This document shows positions 1 to 11,413 of a DNA stretch of 64,000 bases, in pieces. The notes below the pieces were generated by a model that was given only the letters and a program-made list of their open reading frames with translations, had not been told where the DNA came from and did not search any database. This stretch comes from Voacanga thouarsii (lineage: Eukaryota; Streptophyta; Magnoliopsida; Gentianales; Apocynaceae): NCBI GenBank assembly GCA_026120185.1, contig JANUWF010001631.1, positions 2,108,001 to 2,172,000 of the forward strand, read 5' to 3'. Every line of letters begins with the position of its first letter. Within the stretch, counting starts at the first letter, position 1. A program made the translations under genes and the position numbers.

Positions 1-23
1 CACAGACTAAGGAACTTTTCTTG

Positions 24-44
24 GAGAGAGAGAGAGAGAGAGAG
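24..44. repeat. (GA)n microsatellite
   Basis: About ten GA units lie in a purine-rich part near the U5 side of LTR X1. They have no gene context. Confidence 0.9.
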
Positions 45-774
45 GCATCTCCTTTTCCACACAGAAGAAGCTGTGGAAAAAAATTGTTGTTTTCTATTCT
101 CCTGTTTAACCTAAATAAAACCCTAGGTTAAACTGAACTGGCCCATTAGACTCTTAGTTTAGCCTTTTGGACTTAATTAATTATTCTAATTAGAACCAAA
201 TAAATGGCCCAATTAATAATTAATTTTCCAGTCTAAATAAAACTAGTCCAATAAATAAGCATATATTAGTTTAGTCCCAGGTTAATATTTAATTATTCAA
301 ACTGGGCTAAAGCCCTGAATAATTAATTAATCCACCAAACTAATTTTAATTAATTCTCCCTCTCTATGGACCTTTATTTTATTCTAGCCTAACAATTAAA
401 TCAGGCTATTTAAATAAAATAAATTCCATTTAATTTAAGATCAATTCCTTAGCCTGTATTAAATTAGGACTCACGGTCTATATTATGGACCAAAAGATAC
501 ATCGCCTTGGCTAGTAAAATGACCAAAATACCCTTGCCATATAAATAGTTGTATTTTGTATTTTAAATATTTTCTAATATCACCATAAGAAAATATTGAC
601 TCCAAGGACAATGTTGCATTAGCAAAGTCTCCGACCTACAGGTGTAATGACTAAAATATCTCTCTATATATCGCCATACATTTAGAGAGAAAGAAGTGTA
701 CTAACACCTCTCTAAATGACATCTACCATCCTTAGACTTCTAGTCCAATGATCCATGACTTCCTGGATTCTTTC

Positions 775-2299
775 TGTTGGGGATATGCCCTAGAGTCAAT
801 TTATACTTATACTATTGTTGTTATGTTTTATATAATAATGTGAGGCTTTCCTTTCCAAGAATAGTGCGTTTTGTTTTGTGGTCATCAAGTACGTGACCTA
901 ATAGTAAAACCCAACAATAAAAACAATGACTATTCTAAATCTGTCCCTGATCGTTTATTATTATTGGAAGAATAATAAATTAAGATTAGTATGTTTGTGA
1001 CTGGATGGCTATGTTTTACTGGTCATGGATATTTGTGATATCAAGTAAAAAACATAAATAATTGTTAGAGAACATTATATTGGACATGACCCACTGTGAG
1101 AGTACTTCATGGAACATGTCATAAGTACTTTCTAGCCATAATAATATTAAAAGTCCTTCGACCAAAATTCATCATAGTTTCCTACTTGATAAATTCTGTA
1201 TTTTGACGTTGTCTAAAGTTTTCTTTAACCAGATAATAAATTAGACTATTGTTGGATATAGAATAAATCAATGAGAGGAATATGATTGATAGTGAAGGAA
1301 TTTGTCCCTCTCAATTATGGGAGAGATATCCATGGGTCCCTTGATAAGTTAGACTGTTAAAATGTATGACCGTGATCAAATATATCAATCTAAGATATTG
1401 ATATCATTTGTTTGAATAGTCTACTATGAAATCAAGAAATAATTGATTAAGCTTAATAAGGATGACATGCTCCGTGCCTTATGCTTAATCTGGATATCGT
1501 GTGACAAAAGGACTAAATATAAAATTATGGTTTGGTTCAAAGAGATCACCGATCTTCATTTAACCTGAATAGTTATAATATTTTGCTAGAAACCGTTTTT
1601 AACTTGTGGGCCATTTAAATATGATTTAGGCACACTGCCAGTATTAAATGAACCTATAGGGTCACACAATAAGTGAACTTGTTAGGTTATTTTTCTGGCG
1701 ACCAGATTTAATGAATCTGGAAATATGTCTAAGTTAATCGAACTTAGAAAATTTACTAAATACAATGAATTTGTAAATATGTCCACATTCGATGTATCTG
1801 GATGATGTCCAGATTATAAGAATCTGACTCGGTAAATTAATTAGTTAAATTACCGAGATAATGACAGAATCTTATCATATCAGTTTTAATTTAATTTAAA
1901 TTTAAATTAAAATACAATAAGATATTATTAGGGTTGGACTCTAAGAGGTTCAGAGTGGGTTTTAAGAAAACCCTAGCCGTCTTCTTGGGTGTGCCAATTT
2001 CTGTTGAGAATATACGTGCCTCAATTGATCGGAAAAAAAAAAACCTCTCAAACCCTAGGCGCTAGCACTCCCTGGTAACGAGTGAGTTCGCGGTGTGTAT
2101 CCGATAGAGGACATTCATACACTGCAACGTCTGGTGATCGTTCGAGTTGCACGTACAGTGACAGAATCGGAATCGAAGGATATCAATTACACCAAATAGA
2201 GGTAATTCTACAAACCTATGATCTTCTTAATCGTTTACTTAGATCCTCGGAAGGGAATCATGTATGTTTTCTGCATTTAGGAGTCCACAAATCCCAACA
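775..2299 (+). mobile_element. Y: solo copia-type LTR inserted in X1
   Basis: The element starts TGTTGGGGATATGCCCTAG and ends AAATCCCAACA, so it has the TG...CA ends of an LTR, and it is 1525 bp long. The flanks are CTTTC (770-774) and GTTTC (2300-2304), a target duplication with one mismatch. The X1 sequence is continuous with other X copies once this block is removed. It has no coding region, primer-binding site or polypurine tract inside, so it is most simply a solo LTR left by LTR-LTR recombination. Its first 20 bases resemble those of the X and K families, which suggests related copia elements. The 106-residue open frame at 2082-2402 overlaps its end and is not a gene. Confidence 0.8.
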
Positions 2300-2992
2300 G
2301 TTTCCGCTTTCCAAGAGAGCTACATTAAAGCTAACATCCAAGTCATGTTTCCCAGGGTCCAAGTTATTTAGATCATTTAGACAACCACAAGGGGTAATAT
2401 AGTATAGAAACTATCTTGTATAAGTCTATCTTAACTAACTAGACATACATACCCAACATGCAAGTATATTGGTCCTACGATAGAATCTCAACTATAGCAT
2501 ATCAAAGTACGTGTTTCCAGCTTTGTCAGACCACCAACTTATATTCAAGTCGTAGAGTACTAGTCCATGCTGTAGCGGTAGTAGTCTAGGTTTCTGCCAT
2601 ATAGTACTTTAAGAAACCACTACTACAGGTCATGTTCTACATATTCGAAATACACTTATGTCATGAAGTGAGTGGATTACTCACTGGCTAAAGGTAAGCC
2701 ATTCCCCATTCGGAATTTATAATATAATAACCTAAACATGATGAGATTCCCATCCTCATCAATCGGTTAAGAACGAATGTTTATGTGTTAAGTAACCCGT
2801 GATCCATACCTTACTGTGAAAGACCTCCATTCACATGGACTACTTACTTAAACACAATGACTCTTTTCCAAATGAAATTGTGTACAAATAAAATGTAAAT
2901 TCACAAACAATTTCTGACAAATAAATTCTTTTATTAAAACATTTTACGTTTACATTAGAAATCTAGTCTAAGAGGGCATATTTCCCAACATA

Positions 2993-4309
2993 TCACCCAT
3001 TGTGATTATTCGAATGATTTAAATATCCAGGGCCCTAGGGAACATGACTTGGATATTTGCTTTAGGGTTGCTCCATTGGATAGTGAAAATATTCCAAGAA
3101 GTCATGGAACATTAGACTAGAATCCTAAGGATGGTAGATTTTTTTTAGAGATGTGTTAGTACATTTTTTCCTCTCGAAATGCACGATGATGTCTACAAGG
3201 GTATTGTAGTCATTTCAACTATAGGTCAGAGACATAGTTAATGCAACATTGTCCTTGGGGTTAATATTTTCTTATGGTGATATTAGAAAATATTTAAAAT
3301 ACAAAATATAACTATTTATATTGCAAGGGTATTTTGGTCATTTCAATAGCCAAGCCGATGTGTCTTTTTGGTCCTTGGAATAGCCCATAAGTCCTAATTA
3401 ATTTTAGGTTGAGGAAATGGTCTCAGTTAAAAAGGATTTTATTTTATTTAGGAAGTCTAATTTATTATTAGATTGGAATAAAATAAAAGGATGAGAGAAA
3501 TAAAATAAATTTTTATCTAGTTTAATGGGTTAATTAATTATTCAGGGCCTAAGCCCAGATTGAATAATTAAAAAATTAACTTGGGTCTAAACTAGATAAA
3601 AAGGCTTAAATAAATATTTTGGTTTATTTAAGCTTTTTAATTATTTATTAGGTTGGTTTTATAAGCTCATAAAATAAATAATTAAAGCTTATTATTTTTT
3701 GGCTCATGTCCAAGAAAAATAATAAATATAATTAGTGGCCCAATTGCCTGGACCAAAGGGGTTTTTTTAATTCATGGAATAGAAGAGTTTAGGCTACTCC
3801 AAACATCTTCTGTTGATAACTTTCGGTTGTTTTGAAATATCAAAATTTTGGTGTTTTGTTATCTGATAAAAAAGCCATTTATTATTGATTCACAGAGAAT
3901 ACACATGTCTGTGGAAGAAAAAAACCTCAGAAGCCTTTGTCATCCTTCTCTCGTTCATTCTCCTTTTCTGTGTCTTTCTTGATTTTGCTAATTAATAGCA
4001 AAGAATCAAGAAGCTTTGAGATTGTGATTTTTCTCACCTGAGTTGTGTCACCAACGAGCATTAGACAATGAAATATTCTGAGTTCTAAAGAAGCTATGCT
4101 TTCATGCAAATGAGAGGTAGTAGAAGGATTGCGAGTTTTGAACCAGAGACATCGTCCAAGCATGTAGAAATCCCTATGGTTTCATCGTCCACTTCGGCAC
4201 CAAAATCAATTTCCAAGCACAAAGGTATACGTTTCTTTTCTTCCGCTACCTTCTGTGCGTGTTTTGTGTTTTGGTTTCCAATATGCATGCATGGCTTTCC
4301 TATTTTTCA
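2993..4309 (+). mobile_element. X2: 3' two thirds of an X-type LTR, plus orientation
   Basis: The first base of this block corresponds to about base 590 of the complete X copy (near 27965). The similarity then continues to the X end, finishing at CTATTTTTCA. The 5' third is missing at exactly the point where X1 begins, so X1 probably inserted into X2 and the rest of X2 lies beyond the left window edge. Short open frames here (3927-4352, both strands) have no recognisable domain and overlap the R/U5 part of the LTR. I do not consider them genes. Confidence 0.7.
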
Positions 4310-4792
4310 AGCTTCAGCTTCGTCAAACCACCAACCCATACTCAAGCTATAGGGTATAAGTCCATGTTGTAACAGTAGTGGTCTGAGTTTCTACCATATA
4401 GTACTTTTAGAAACATCTACTACAAATCTAGTTCTACATATTCAAAAAATGCTTATGTTATGAAGTGAGGGGACTACTCACTAGCTAAAGGTAAGCCATT
4501 TCCCTCTCCCTCTCCCCTAGAATTCATAACACAATAACCTTATCATGATGAGATTCTCATTCTCATCTTTCGATTAAGAAAAATAGTTTGTGTTAAGTAA
4601 CACATGATCTATACCTTATTGTGAAAGACCTCCATTCACATGGATTACTTACTTAAATATAATGAGTCTTTTCCAGTGAAATTGTACATAAAATAAAATA
4701 CAAAAATACAAACAATTTATAAGCATAAACTTTTTATTAATTTAATCGAAATTACATCAGAAATACAGTCTTAGTGGGCATACATTCCAATA
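4310..4792 (-). mobile_element. X3: first ~480 bp of an X-type LTR, minus orientation
   Basis: Reading leftwards from 4792 the sequence begins TATTGGAATGTATGCCC, an X start with TG changed to TA. It follows the X family for about 480 bp, then stops where X2 ends at 4309. X2 therefore appears to have inserted into X3, with the rest of X3 left of the window. The right neighbour (4793 on) is Athila-like internal sequence. Confidence 0.7.
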
Positions 4793-4880
4793 GTAATTTG
4801 TGTTAAGAATTGTGCATTTTGATCCATTTTTCCTTTCTTGTCCCATCATATTTTATCTCATCATGTGTAGGTCAAGAGAA

Positions 4881-6114
4881 ATGGCTCCACGTGCTAAAAG
4901 GTCTAAAGCCTTATATTTTTCTATACTTTTTTTTAAGCCATTTCCTACCCAGCCTGCCCAGTTTGTTGAGCCTACATGTCAACTTTGGTATTAGAGCCAT
5001 GTCAAAAATAAGATTATAGTAGAGAAAACTTTCAAACCATCCCTTGATAATTCTTTTCAATTATCCACTATGATCAGGAGATTGGGATAGGAGGCAATTA
5101 TTAGACTCTTGGGGTTTTATTGTTTTGTTCTAGTTAAGGAGTTCTATGTAAATATGCAAGATAAGAAGAAGAACAACTTGGAGACCATCTCTACTATGGT
5201 TTAAGGGATTCCCATTGAGTTTGATAAAGCTATAGTGACCACCATCCCTAGTGTTAACAATAAGGGAGCTTGGGTAGCTATTGACCATCATAACTAGAGG
5301 ATTATTTCTGATCCTCAATGGAGTTTTATTGACACTCGTGCTATCTTAGGGGTGTATAGGAGGGGACCTATTACTTCTCTTGGGTATTTTTTCAATAATA
5401 ATCTTCAGGCCCAGTTGAGAGCGGTAGTCTATATCTTTGCTTTCAATATTGTACCCTAGGCTAGTGGTTTCAATGATGCTAGAATCCTTGATGTATACTC
5501 TCTCTTGGATGCTAGACAATTAGCCTATTCCCTTTACCTCTTTGATTATCCAGACCATAAGGGATGTGGTCTATTCTCATATTTCCTCCAATGCCTTTTT
5601 TTTCTTTAGTGATTATGAGTATCCTTCAGGCTTTTAGAGTGAGATATGATGGGGAGTTGGCTGAGACTACTACTGAGAGAGATGTAGAGACAAAGCATAC
5701 CTTAGTGTAGCATGGATATAAGTATCATTAGTAGGAAAGATGATGGGTGAGCCCTTTTGAGGGCCAGCACCGTAGGATGGAGAAGATGTCATCTTCAAAT
5801 TATGAGGAGTAGTTGTTGTAGCCTTGAGCACATGCGAATAGTTCAAGATCACAGATTAGTGTTGGTTCGAGGCTAAGATGCGCACACAGTTAGAGTAGCT
5901 TTGACTTGGGATGGAGATCTACACTACTATTCTCCTCTAGCTTCGAGATTCTATGGTTGATTTGCATAGGAGGCAGGATGCTCAGAAGCAGCGATTGACT
6001 ACGTGGATGTAGTAGTTTCTTGGATAGGCAGGAGGTACTTCCACTAGTCAGGCTAGGGAAGATGGTATAGCTGTTGTGGACAATGACGATGATTATGATG
6101 AGGAAGATGATTGA
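4881..6114 (+). pseudogene. Decayed extra ORF (plant transposon-protein type) of element J
   Basis: Translating from the ATG at 4881 (MAPRAKRSKA) gives a protein clearly homologous to the better preserved minus-strand ORF at 13946. Shared features include a K-I-I-V-(K/E)-(R/K)-T-F motif, a V-L-(I/V)-K-E-F-Y-(A/V)-N-M motif and an A-S-G-F-N segment, in the same order. It is broken by several in-frame stops and frame changes and ends in an acidic tail of Asp and Glu before the stop at 6112-6114. From memory, ORFs of this kind occur in plant Ty3 elements downstream of pol and match a 'putative plant transposon protein' domain; their function is not known to me. It cannot make a full protein. Confidence 0.7.
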
Positions 6115-6456
6115 GCTTGTCTTTGGATCTTCTTTTTCACTATAGTTGTTTAGTTATTTATTTTTCTTTTTACATTTTCATGTTCTTTTCTTAGGTTCTA
6201 GATGTTATTTCTTGTTTTCTTTTTATGTTCTATTATTTCTTTTTCTAGTTTTATGTTTTTTTTTTTTTTTGCTTTTTGTTGTTTTTTAGGAATGACTTAT
6301 CATTGTCACGGACAATGCTTCATGCTGGAATTCAAATCTCTTGGAATATTTAGCTGGAATCAATGGACTTTGGGAAAGTATTTCCTAATTCTTTTCTTCT
6401 TCCTCTCTATTTTTCATCCCATGCATAGGCATTATTGTTACATTGTGGCCATTGAA

Positions 6457-6486
6457 GACAATGTCCAATTTAAGTGTGGGGGAAAG
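6457..6486 (+). other. Internal polypurine-like motif of J
   Basis: The segment reads GACAATGTCCAATTTAAGTG followed by a G-rich purine run ending GGAAAG. Almost the same motif recurs inside B (18373-18403) and C (26945-26974, minus), and its AAGTGTGGGGG core recurs at the polypurine tract next to the 3' LTRs. Confidence 0.6.
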
Positions 6487-7458
6487 AATGAATTCAATAC
6501 TTTACCAAGTGAATGTTTAATCTAATTTGATGAATTGTAGGAATTTTTTCGGATATAATAAAGTTATGATGTTCCTTTTAGCTTTAAATATGGATTTGTC
6601 ATTCATTTTTGGTTGGCTTTTTATTTAAAGTAAATGTGTGCATTCAGTTGAATTTTGCCAAGTCTTCAGAATTTAAGTTTACCTTGGTTATATTTTGGTA
6701 TTTGAGTTTTGTTTTATTCCTTAAGTTTGAATATGGATGATGCAATACAATGTAGGTAAAGTTGTTGATTAATTTTTGTGTTATCGATTTATAATTTGTT
6801 TAACTTTAAGTTGTGAATAGGGAATACAAGCTGAAAAGAATTAACTTGAAAAAAAAATTTGAATAAAGAAGAGAATGCTCTTATTTTCTAGATAACTTTC
6901 TGTTGAAAGGGGGTCAATATTGAGAGAAGTAGCAAGTATTATTCGATGCACTCTCTTGAGGCTATCTTGAAGGCAAAAGAAGGTAGATGGGGAAAAATGA
7001 GTTTAAAAGAAAAGATAGAAAAAATAATGATATAAGGGTCCAATACGGTGCATAAAGAGGAATCCATTCATTTGAGACTATCAATTCTCTAAATTATTGA
7101 AAAATAAGAGTGGAGTATTTTCTTATTTTACTACTTAAAGTTGCGAATTTGAGTTCATAATGCTTGAATTAGTTAAATTATTTGACTTGTATGATTTACG
7201 TTGTCTATGTTTCTGCTTAAGGAGTGGAATAATTTTCTTGCATTGAGGATGAGCTTGTATAACTTAACTTTGATGGCTTTGGAATTATTTGGTTTAATAC
7301 ATGAGTTTACAAGGTTTTTGAAAGGGTTAAATAAATGACAAATTTATATTTATGGTTAGAAGAATATTATAGCTTTCTTACGGATGAGTTGTTGAGAATT
7401 TGAGTTTGTTAAGTTATTTTTGCCTTGTTTCTAGTGTTTGCTTGGGGGTCAAGAAAAG

Positions 7459-7477
7459 GCTTAAGTGTGAGGGAATG
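7459..7477 (+). other. Polypurine tract of J
   Basis: GCTTAAGTGTGAGGGAATG lies directly in front of the LTR start TGATAGGGC. This is where the plus-strand primer of an LTR retrotransposon is expected. Confidence 0.75.
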
Positions 7478-7776
7478 TGATAGGGCTAAAATGTGTTTAA
7501 ATTTTCCTAACTATTTGAGGTGATTTTGCGATGTTTTTAGTATAATAACTAGTTAGTTCCCTTACAATTTTATATTTTTCCTGTATAAGGGTTTCTCTAT
7601 GTTTTTGTACAGAAAATGGAGATTTTAGTTCGAAAAGTCTACTTCTAAAGTTAACCCAGATCTGGCCCAACATAGGTGAATTGACCCAACTCAGATCTGG
7701 AAGAACAAAGTAAAACACTGAAAAAAAAGAGGAACTGGGGAATTCCAGAGTGGAACTGGCACTGGCCTAGTCGAAG
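7478..7776 (+). mobile_element. Start of the 3' LTR of J (U3 only)
   Basis: It begins TGATAGGGCTAAAATG and follows the AACTATTTGAGG...AATAACTAG pattern also seen at the starts of the A and C LTRs. It is cut after 299 bp by K1. The sequence after K1 (9389) is not the rest of this LTR but the leader of element B. Confidence 0.7.
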
Positions 7777-9388
7777 TGTTAGTGTTATGCCCTAGAGGCA
7801 ATCACATGTATTTTGTATATTGTATATTTATTTAATAATACAAGACATTCTTTATCTTTCAATTTATTTTATTTATACTTCGTTTGAATATATATAACTG
7901 GTAGATAAGATCTCAACTGCAAAACTGTGTTAAAGAAATTATGATAGAGATCATGATGTGAGGTTCCTATTACACTGTATAGTGTTCATACGTAAATTTT
8001 CCATAGTCATAGTATTAATGAGATAGGATATCATTAATGCATCAAGACTAGCTTATATTATACTTCCTGATTTGATTCTTCATTGGTTCACACATTCGTA
8101 AGTATTGCGATACTCAAAGTTAATATGTGGATACTTATTACTAGAACAAGTATATTGGATGACCTAGCTATGAGATAATCACATAGATAACTATTTAGTG
8201 CCAATGATAGAATCTCATCATAACAATGATGCAAGTTTCCTTAGACTTGAGATCTCCAAGGTACTTTGTTTACTAAGCATTGTAGTTTGATTCCAATCTC
8301 TGGAGTCCTGACACGACTACCTATAGAGTGGATATTGGATACAATGTGAAGTACATAAAAGTAGTTGAGAGAATCAATAAAGGATTCACCATTCCTAATG
8401 GTAGGGGTGAATATCTCACGACCACTTGTAGGAATCACTACTCGAAAAGTCCTTGTCTAAGACAACTATGTATTGGAAATAGTTTCAATTGATACACATG
8501 ATGAGTAATGGATTCTGGGAACAAGTACTAAAATATTTAGGCCAGAATTAATTAATATTCTGGAGGGAGTTGACACTAATTCTATAATAAAACTAAATGG
8601 GATATTATATGGTAAAAGGAGTTTATTGTACTGTTGTTTGCTATTGAAAGGTTTATGTCAAGACACTTAACATTATAGACTTTTGGGTGGTTATGACGTA
8701 TTGCTAGATAATGCTCATGATCTGTTGATTATGAATTTATTAATTAGAGAATTAATAAATCAATCATAATTAGAATTAGTAAGTTAATTCTAATTATCAA
8801 GGATTATTAATCCTAAAGATGTTTTGATTAATTCATATTTTGCTACCAATAGACCAGGAAACCTAATATGTCACACACAATAAAGGTTTGAGTACTCAAT
8901 ATATTATTTGATAATATTATAGGGATGATTGTAAGAACAAAATAATTTTATAGGTGAATTATAAGTTTGTTATAATTCATGTGCCTAATTACGATTATAC
9001 AAACTTAAAGGATTTAATTATGGGTAACAGATCTTGAAGGACTTAATTGCAATTGATTAAAAATCATAAAACTACCCTAGCCTCCATTAATCCTTCTAGC
9101 AGAGAGTTTAGCCTTTCTTGAGCAATCAAACTTGTGTCGATTTCTATTAGAGAAATCTCAATCCTTGAGATTTAGTGACTTAAATGGGAAGAAGAATATT
9201 ATTCTAAGCCTATAAAAATTACTGGATCACACCACAAAGAGAGAAAAATTTTTCATTCACAAAGGCTTCACCATAAGGTATTATCCCCTCCTGTTTTGAT
9301 TCCATTAATGCATAAATGAGATCCTCGTTGTGGAATTCCCGTTTTCTTTCCACTGCGCAAATTTAATTTTACATGGGGAATTCCTACA
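7777..9388 (+). mobile_element. K1: copia-type LTR without matching flanks
   Basis: The element starts TGTTAGTGTTATGCCCTAG and ends GGAATTCCTACA; its length is 1612 bp. K2 (11540-13230) and K3 (62741 on) are clear relatives over their whole length. The 5-bp flanks differ (CGAAG left, GATAG right), and the left and right flanks belong to two different elements (J's LTR and B's leader). No primer-binding site follows it. The frames at 8241-8438 and elsewhere inside are chance ORFs. Confidence 0.75.
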
Positions 9389-9879
9389 GATAGATTGGCA
9401 CAATTGCAAGATGACATTGATGGTTTAGTGAGATGTCACTTGAAATATCAATAAATTCCTTTGTTAACAATGTAAAGACTTCGATTAAGGGGTATGAAGA
9501 ATCATCCCAATGAATGAGCTCTAAAAGAACATATCTAGCAAAGTTGGTTGACAAGATTTGCAATAGGGATTTGAAAATAGTAGAAAAAAAGGGATGCTAT
9601 ACAGTAAGCAACCAGTGCCTATTGCGATACTTGAAGCTGCACTGGCCTTATCCCAAAAGGCTGAAACGATGACTTTTGGGCCTTTTTTGGCTCAAATTGT
9701 AAACACCTATGCCCGTTGAGTGCCAAGGCCTGTATATTTAAAAAAGAAAACCCCCAAGGAGAAGAGAGAGACTATGAGGAACAATTGCACAATGTGGAAA
9801 GAGAAGTTTTCGATTCTACTTTATGTGCTAATTCTCCTTTTTTTTTTTATCATATGAATTTATAGGTACCTCTCAATTC

Positions 9880-10215
9880 TTGGAGAGCAAAGTTTCCTAT
9901 GATAATGTGTGGAGTTTAACTTACCTGAAGGAGTTAGATTTTTCCATAATGCATTATAAGAAATCCTTGGAGGACGTCAATAAATTTTACCCTTCACCCC
10001 ATTTAAATGGAGGTAACTTGGTATTTGTAGATGCATTAGAAAGCGAAGATTTCTTGATCTCATCTTTAGGAACTCAAATACTTGGTTTGAAGGGGAATTT
10101 TAATCGTGAAAATTCTTTTGAAGGGACAAATGGTGATTTTAAGATTGATGCATTCTTTAGATACCATGTGTATTCTTATGTTGAAAAAATATTTGTGTAT
10201 TTAAAAGGATGTTAG
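9880..10215 (+). CDS. Conserved ORF of unknown function in element B
   Basis: This 111-residue open frame aligns over about 90 residues with the minus-strand ORF at 33464-33961 in element C. Shared blocks include KKSL, FYPSP, GGN-VFVD, DFLI, KGNFN, SFEG-NGDFK and DAFFR-HV, and many differences are conservative. I recognise no family. It has no obvious signal peptide or membrane segment. The start is uncertain: the frame is open upstream only to 9880, and a T-rich stretch ending in TTTATAG just before it could be the end of an intron. It could be a captured host gene fragment or an element-specific protein. Expression is unproven. Confidence 0.4.
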   Translation: MESKVSYDNVWSLTYLKELDFSIMHYKKSLEDVNKFYPSPHLNGGNLVFVDALESEDFLISSLGTQILGLKGNFNRENSFEGTNGDFKIDAFFRYHVYSYVEKIFVYLKGC

Positions 10216-10518
10216 AGAATAAGGTTATAAAGGGATGTTAGAGAATAAGGTTTTTATATTTTGCTTTGCTGTGAAAAAATGTTTTCATGAGCATTACTTT
10301 TTTAAGAACCTCCCTTCTTTCTACAATCATCATTCCTACTCTATGCCGTAAGCATTAATTTCTTTTACAAAAGGATGATGAGAAAGCATGATGAGTGGAG
10401 GGAGCATCCATGTGTCCTGGTTTTATCTTGATTTTCTTTGGATGTTAGCTATTTTTTCTAGTTTGGTTTTTAGTTGTTTGGTGTCTTTCTCCTCCCCTAG
10501 AAGGAACATATTTTCTAG

Positions 10519-10537
10519 CGTAAGTGTGGAGGAGGGA
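10519..10537 (+). other. Polypurine-like motif in B
   Basis: GCGTAAGTGTGGAGGAGGG is a degenerate copy of the AAGTGTGGGGG motif. It lies at the position matching 27199-27217 in C. Confidence 0.5.
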
Positions 10538-10667
10538 GAAATTTTGTTTATTTACTTTGTTAGGATTTTTATTAAGTCATTTATTTTATTTCTTTTATGT
10601 TAATGTTTTTTTTTTGTGCTTTATAAGTGTGTTGTTTTGTAGGTTTGATTAAATGTTCTTGAACAAG

Positions 10668-11263
10668 TGATGGGGCCTAAATTAGTCATATTTTTTCTAA
10701 TTATTTGAGGTATTTTGTGATACATTTTGTTCAATAACTAGTCATATTCCTTCATATTTGAAATTTTACCCTTGGAAAGGTATTTTGTGCAATATTTCAG
10801 ATTTTAGGGGTAAAATAAGACAAAAACATCGCAAAACAGAATAGAGGCGGCACCAGACAGGGCAGAGGAAGCGGCGCCAGCCACATGCTGCTAGTATGCA
10901 TTACGAGGCGATAAAAAAATAGTGAAACAGAGCTAAACAGAACAGAACCGGCACCGACTCTAGCAACCAAGGCGGCGCCAGTTGCACTTTGGAAAATATT
11001 GCGTGGAAATTAAGAAAAAAATCGGTGAACAACTGAGGAAATAGAACACACTCGGCGCTGGCTCTAGTAGCCAAGGCAGCGCTGGCTGTGCCCTAATGAT
11101 AAGGCGGTACCTTACATTTTGCACGTAATTTTTGGTAATCTGTAGAATTTTAGTATCTTCCTACTTCTAATCAGCTAAAAACCCTACACCAATGAGTTTA
11201 GGCACTTCCTAAGCCTATAAATAAATGGAAAACATAAGAGAAGGGGGAGAATTCATAGAACTG
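10668..11263 (+). mobile_element. Inverted U3 end of element A
   Basis: This is the plus-strand copy of the sequence found on the minus strand at 18230 to about 17650. It starts TGATGGGGCCTAAATTAG. It contains the three GC-rich GGCGCC/GGCACC-type repeat units and the TATA region, and ends about 40 bases after the TATA box, near the expected transcription start. It then switches abruptly to extra-ORF sequence on the opposite strand. Confidence 0.8.
11216..11225 (+). promoter_or_regulatory. TATA box of the inverted A LTR copy
   Basis: TATAAATAAA lies in a GCCTATAAATA context, equivalent to the minus-strand box at 17685-17693 in the full LTR. Its position inside an LTR and its conservation in both copies support a promoter. 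Confidence 0.5.
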
Positions 11264-11413
11264 GGAACTACTAGCTCGTGCTCGTGATGGTGGTGGTGGT
11301 GGTGGGCGTTCCTCCTCCACAAGGGGTCTAACCTAACCTGGATATCTGACCTCATGGGGTGTTAGCCATTTCTTCAGCTCCTGGTTATACTTGTACCCAC
11401 AACTCATCAGTGT

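Larger units (their letters stand above)
1..2992 (-). mobile_element. X1: copia-type LTR, interrupted by Y, left end outside the window
   Basis: On the minus strand an LTR begins at 2992 with TGTTGGGAAATATGCCCTC and runs leftwards beyond position 1. It matches the X-type LTR seen complete at 27375-33483 and the 3' LTR of copia element D (21023-22944), so it belongs to D's family. Insertion Y (775-2299) splits it. Without Y about 1.47 kb is present; comparison with the complete copy suggests a few hundred bases lie left of the window. The 5 bases right of it are TATCA, the expected target duplication if it is an independent insertion. Whether it is a solo LTR or the end of a longer element cannot be seen from here. 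Confidence 0.8.
4793..7776 (+). mobile_element. J: 3' part of an Athila-like Ty3/gypsy element
   Basis: The block holds, in order, a decayed extra ORF (4881-6114), a T-rich non-coding stretch, a polypurine-like motif (6457-6486), about 950 bp of AT-rich non-coding sequence, a polypurine tract (7459-7477) and the first 299 bp of a 3' LTR (7478-7776). The LTR start TGATAGGGCTAAAATG resembles the LTRs of A and C. The pol region expected upstream is absent from the window and would lie left of X3. K1 cuts the LTR at 7776. Confidence 0.75.
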
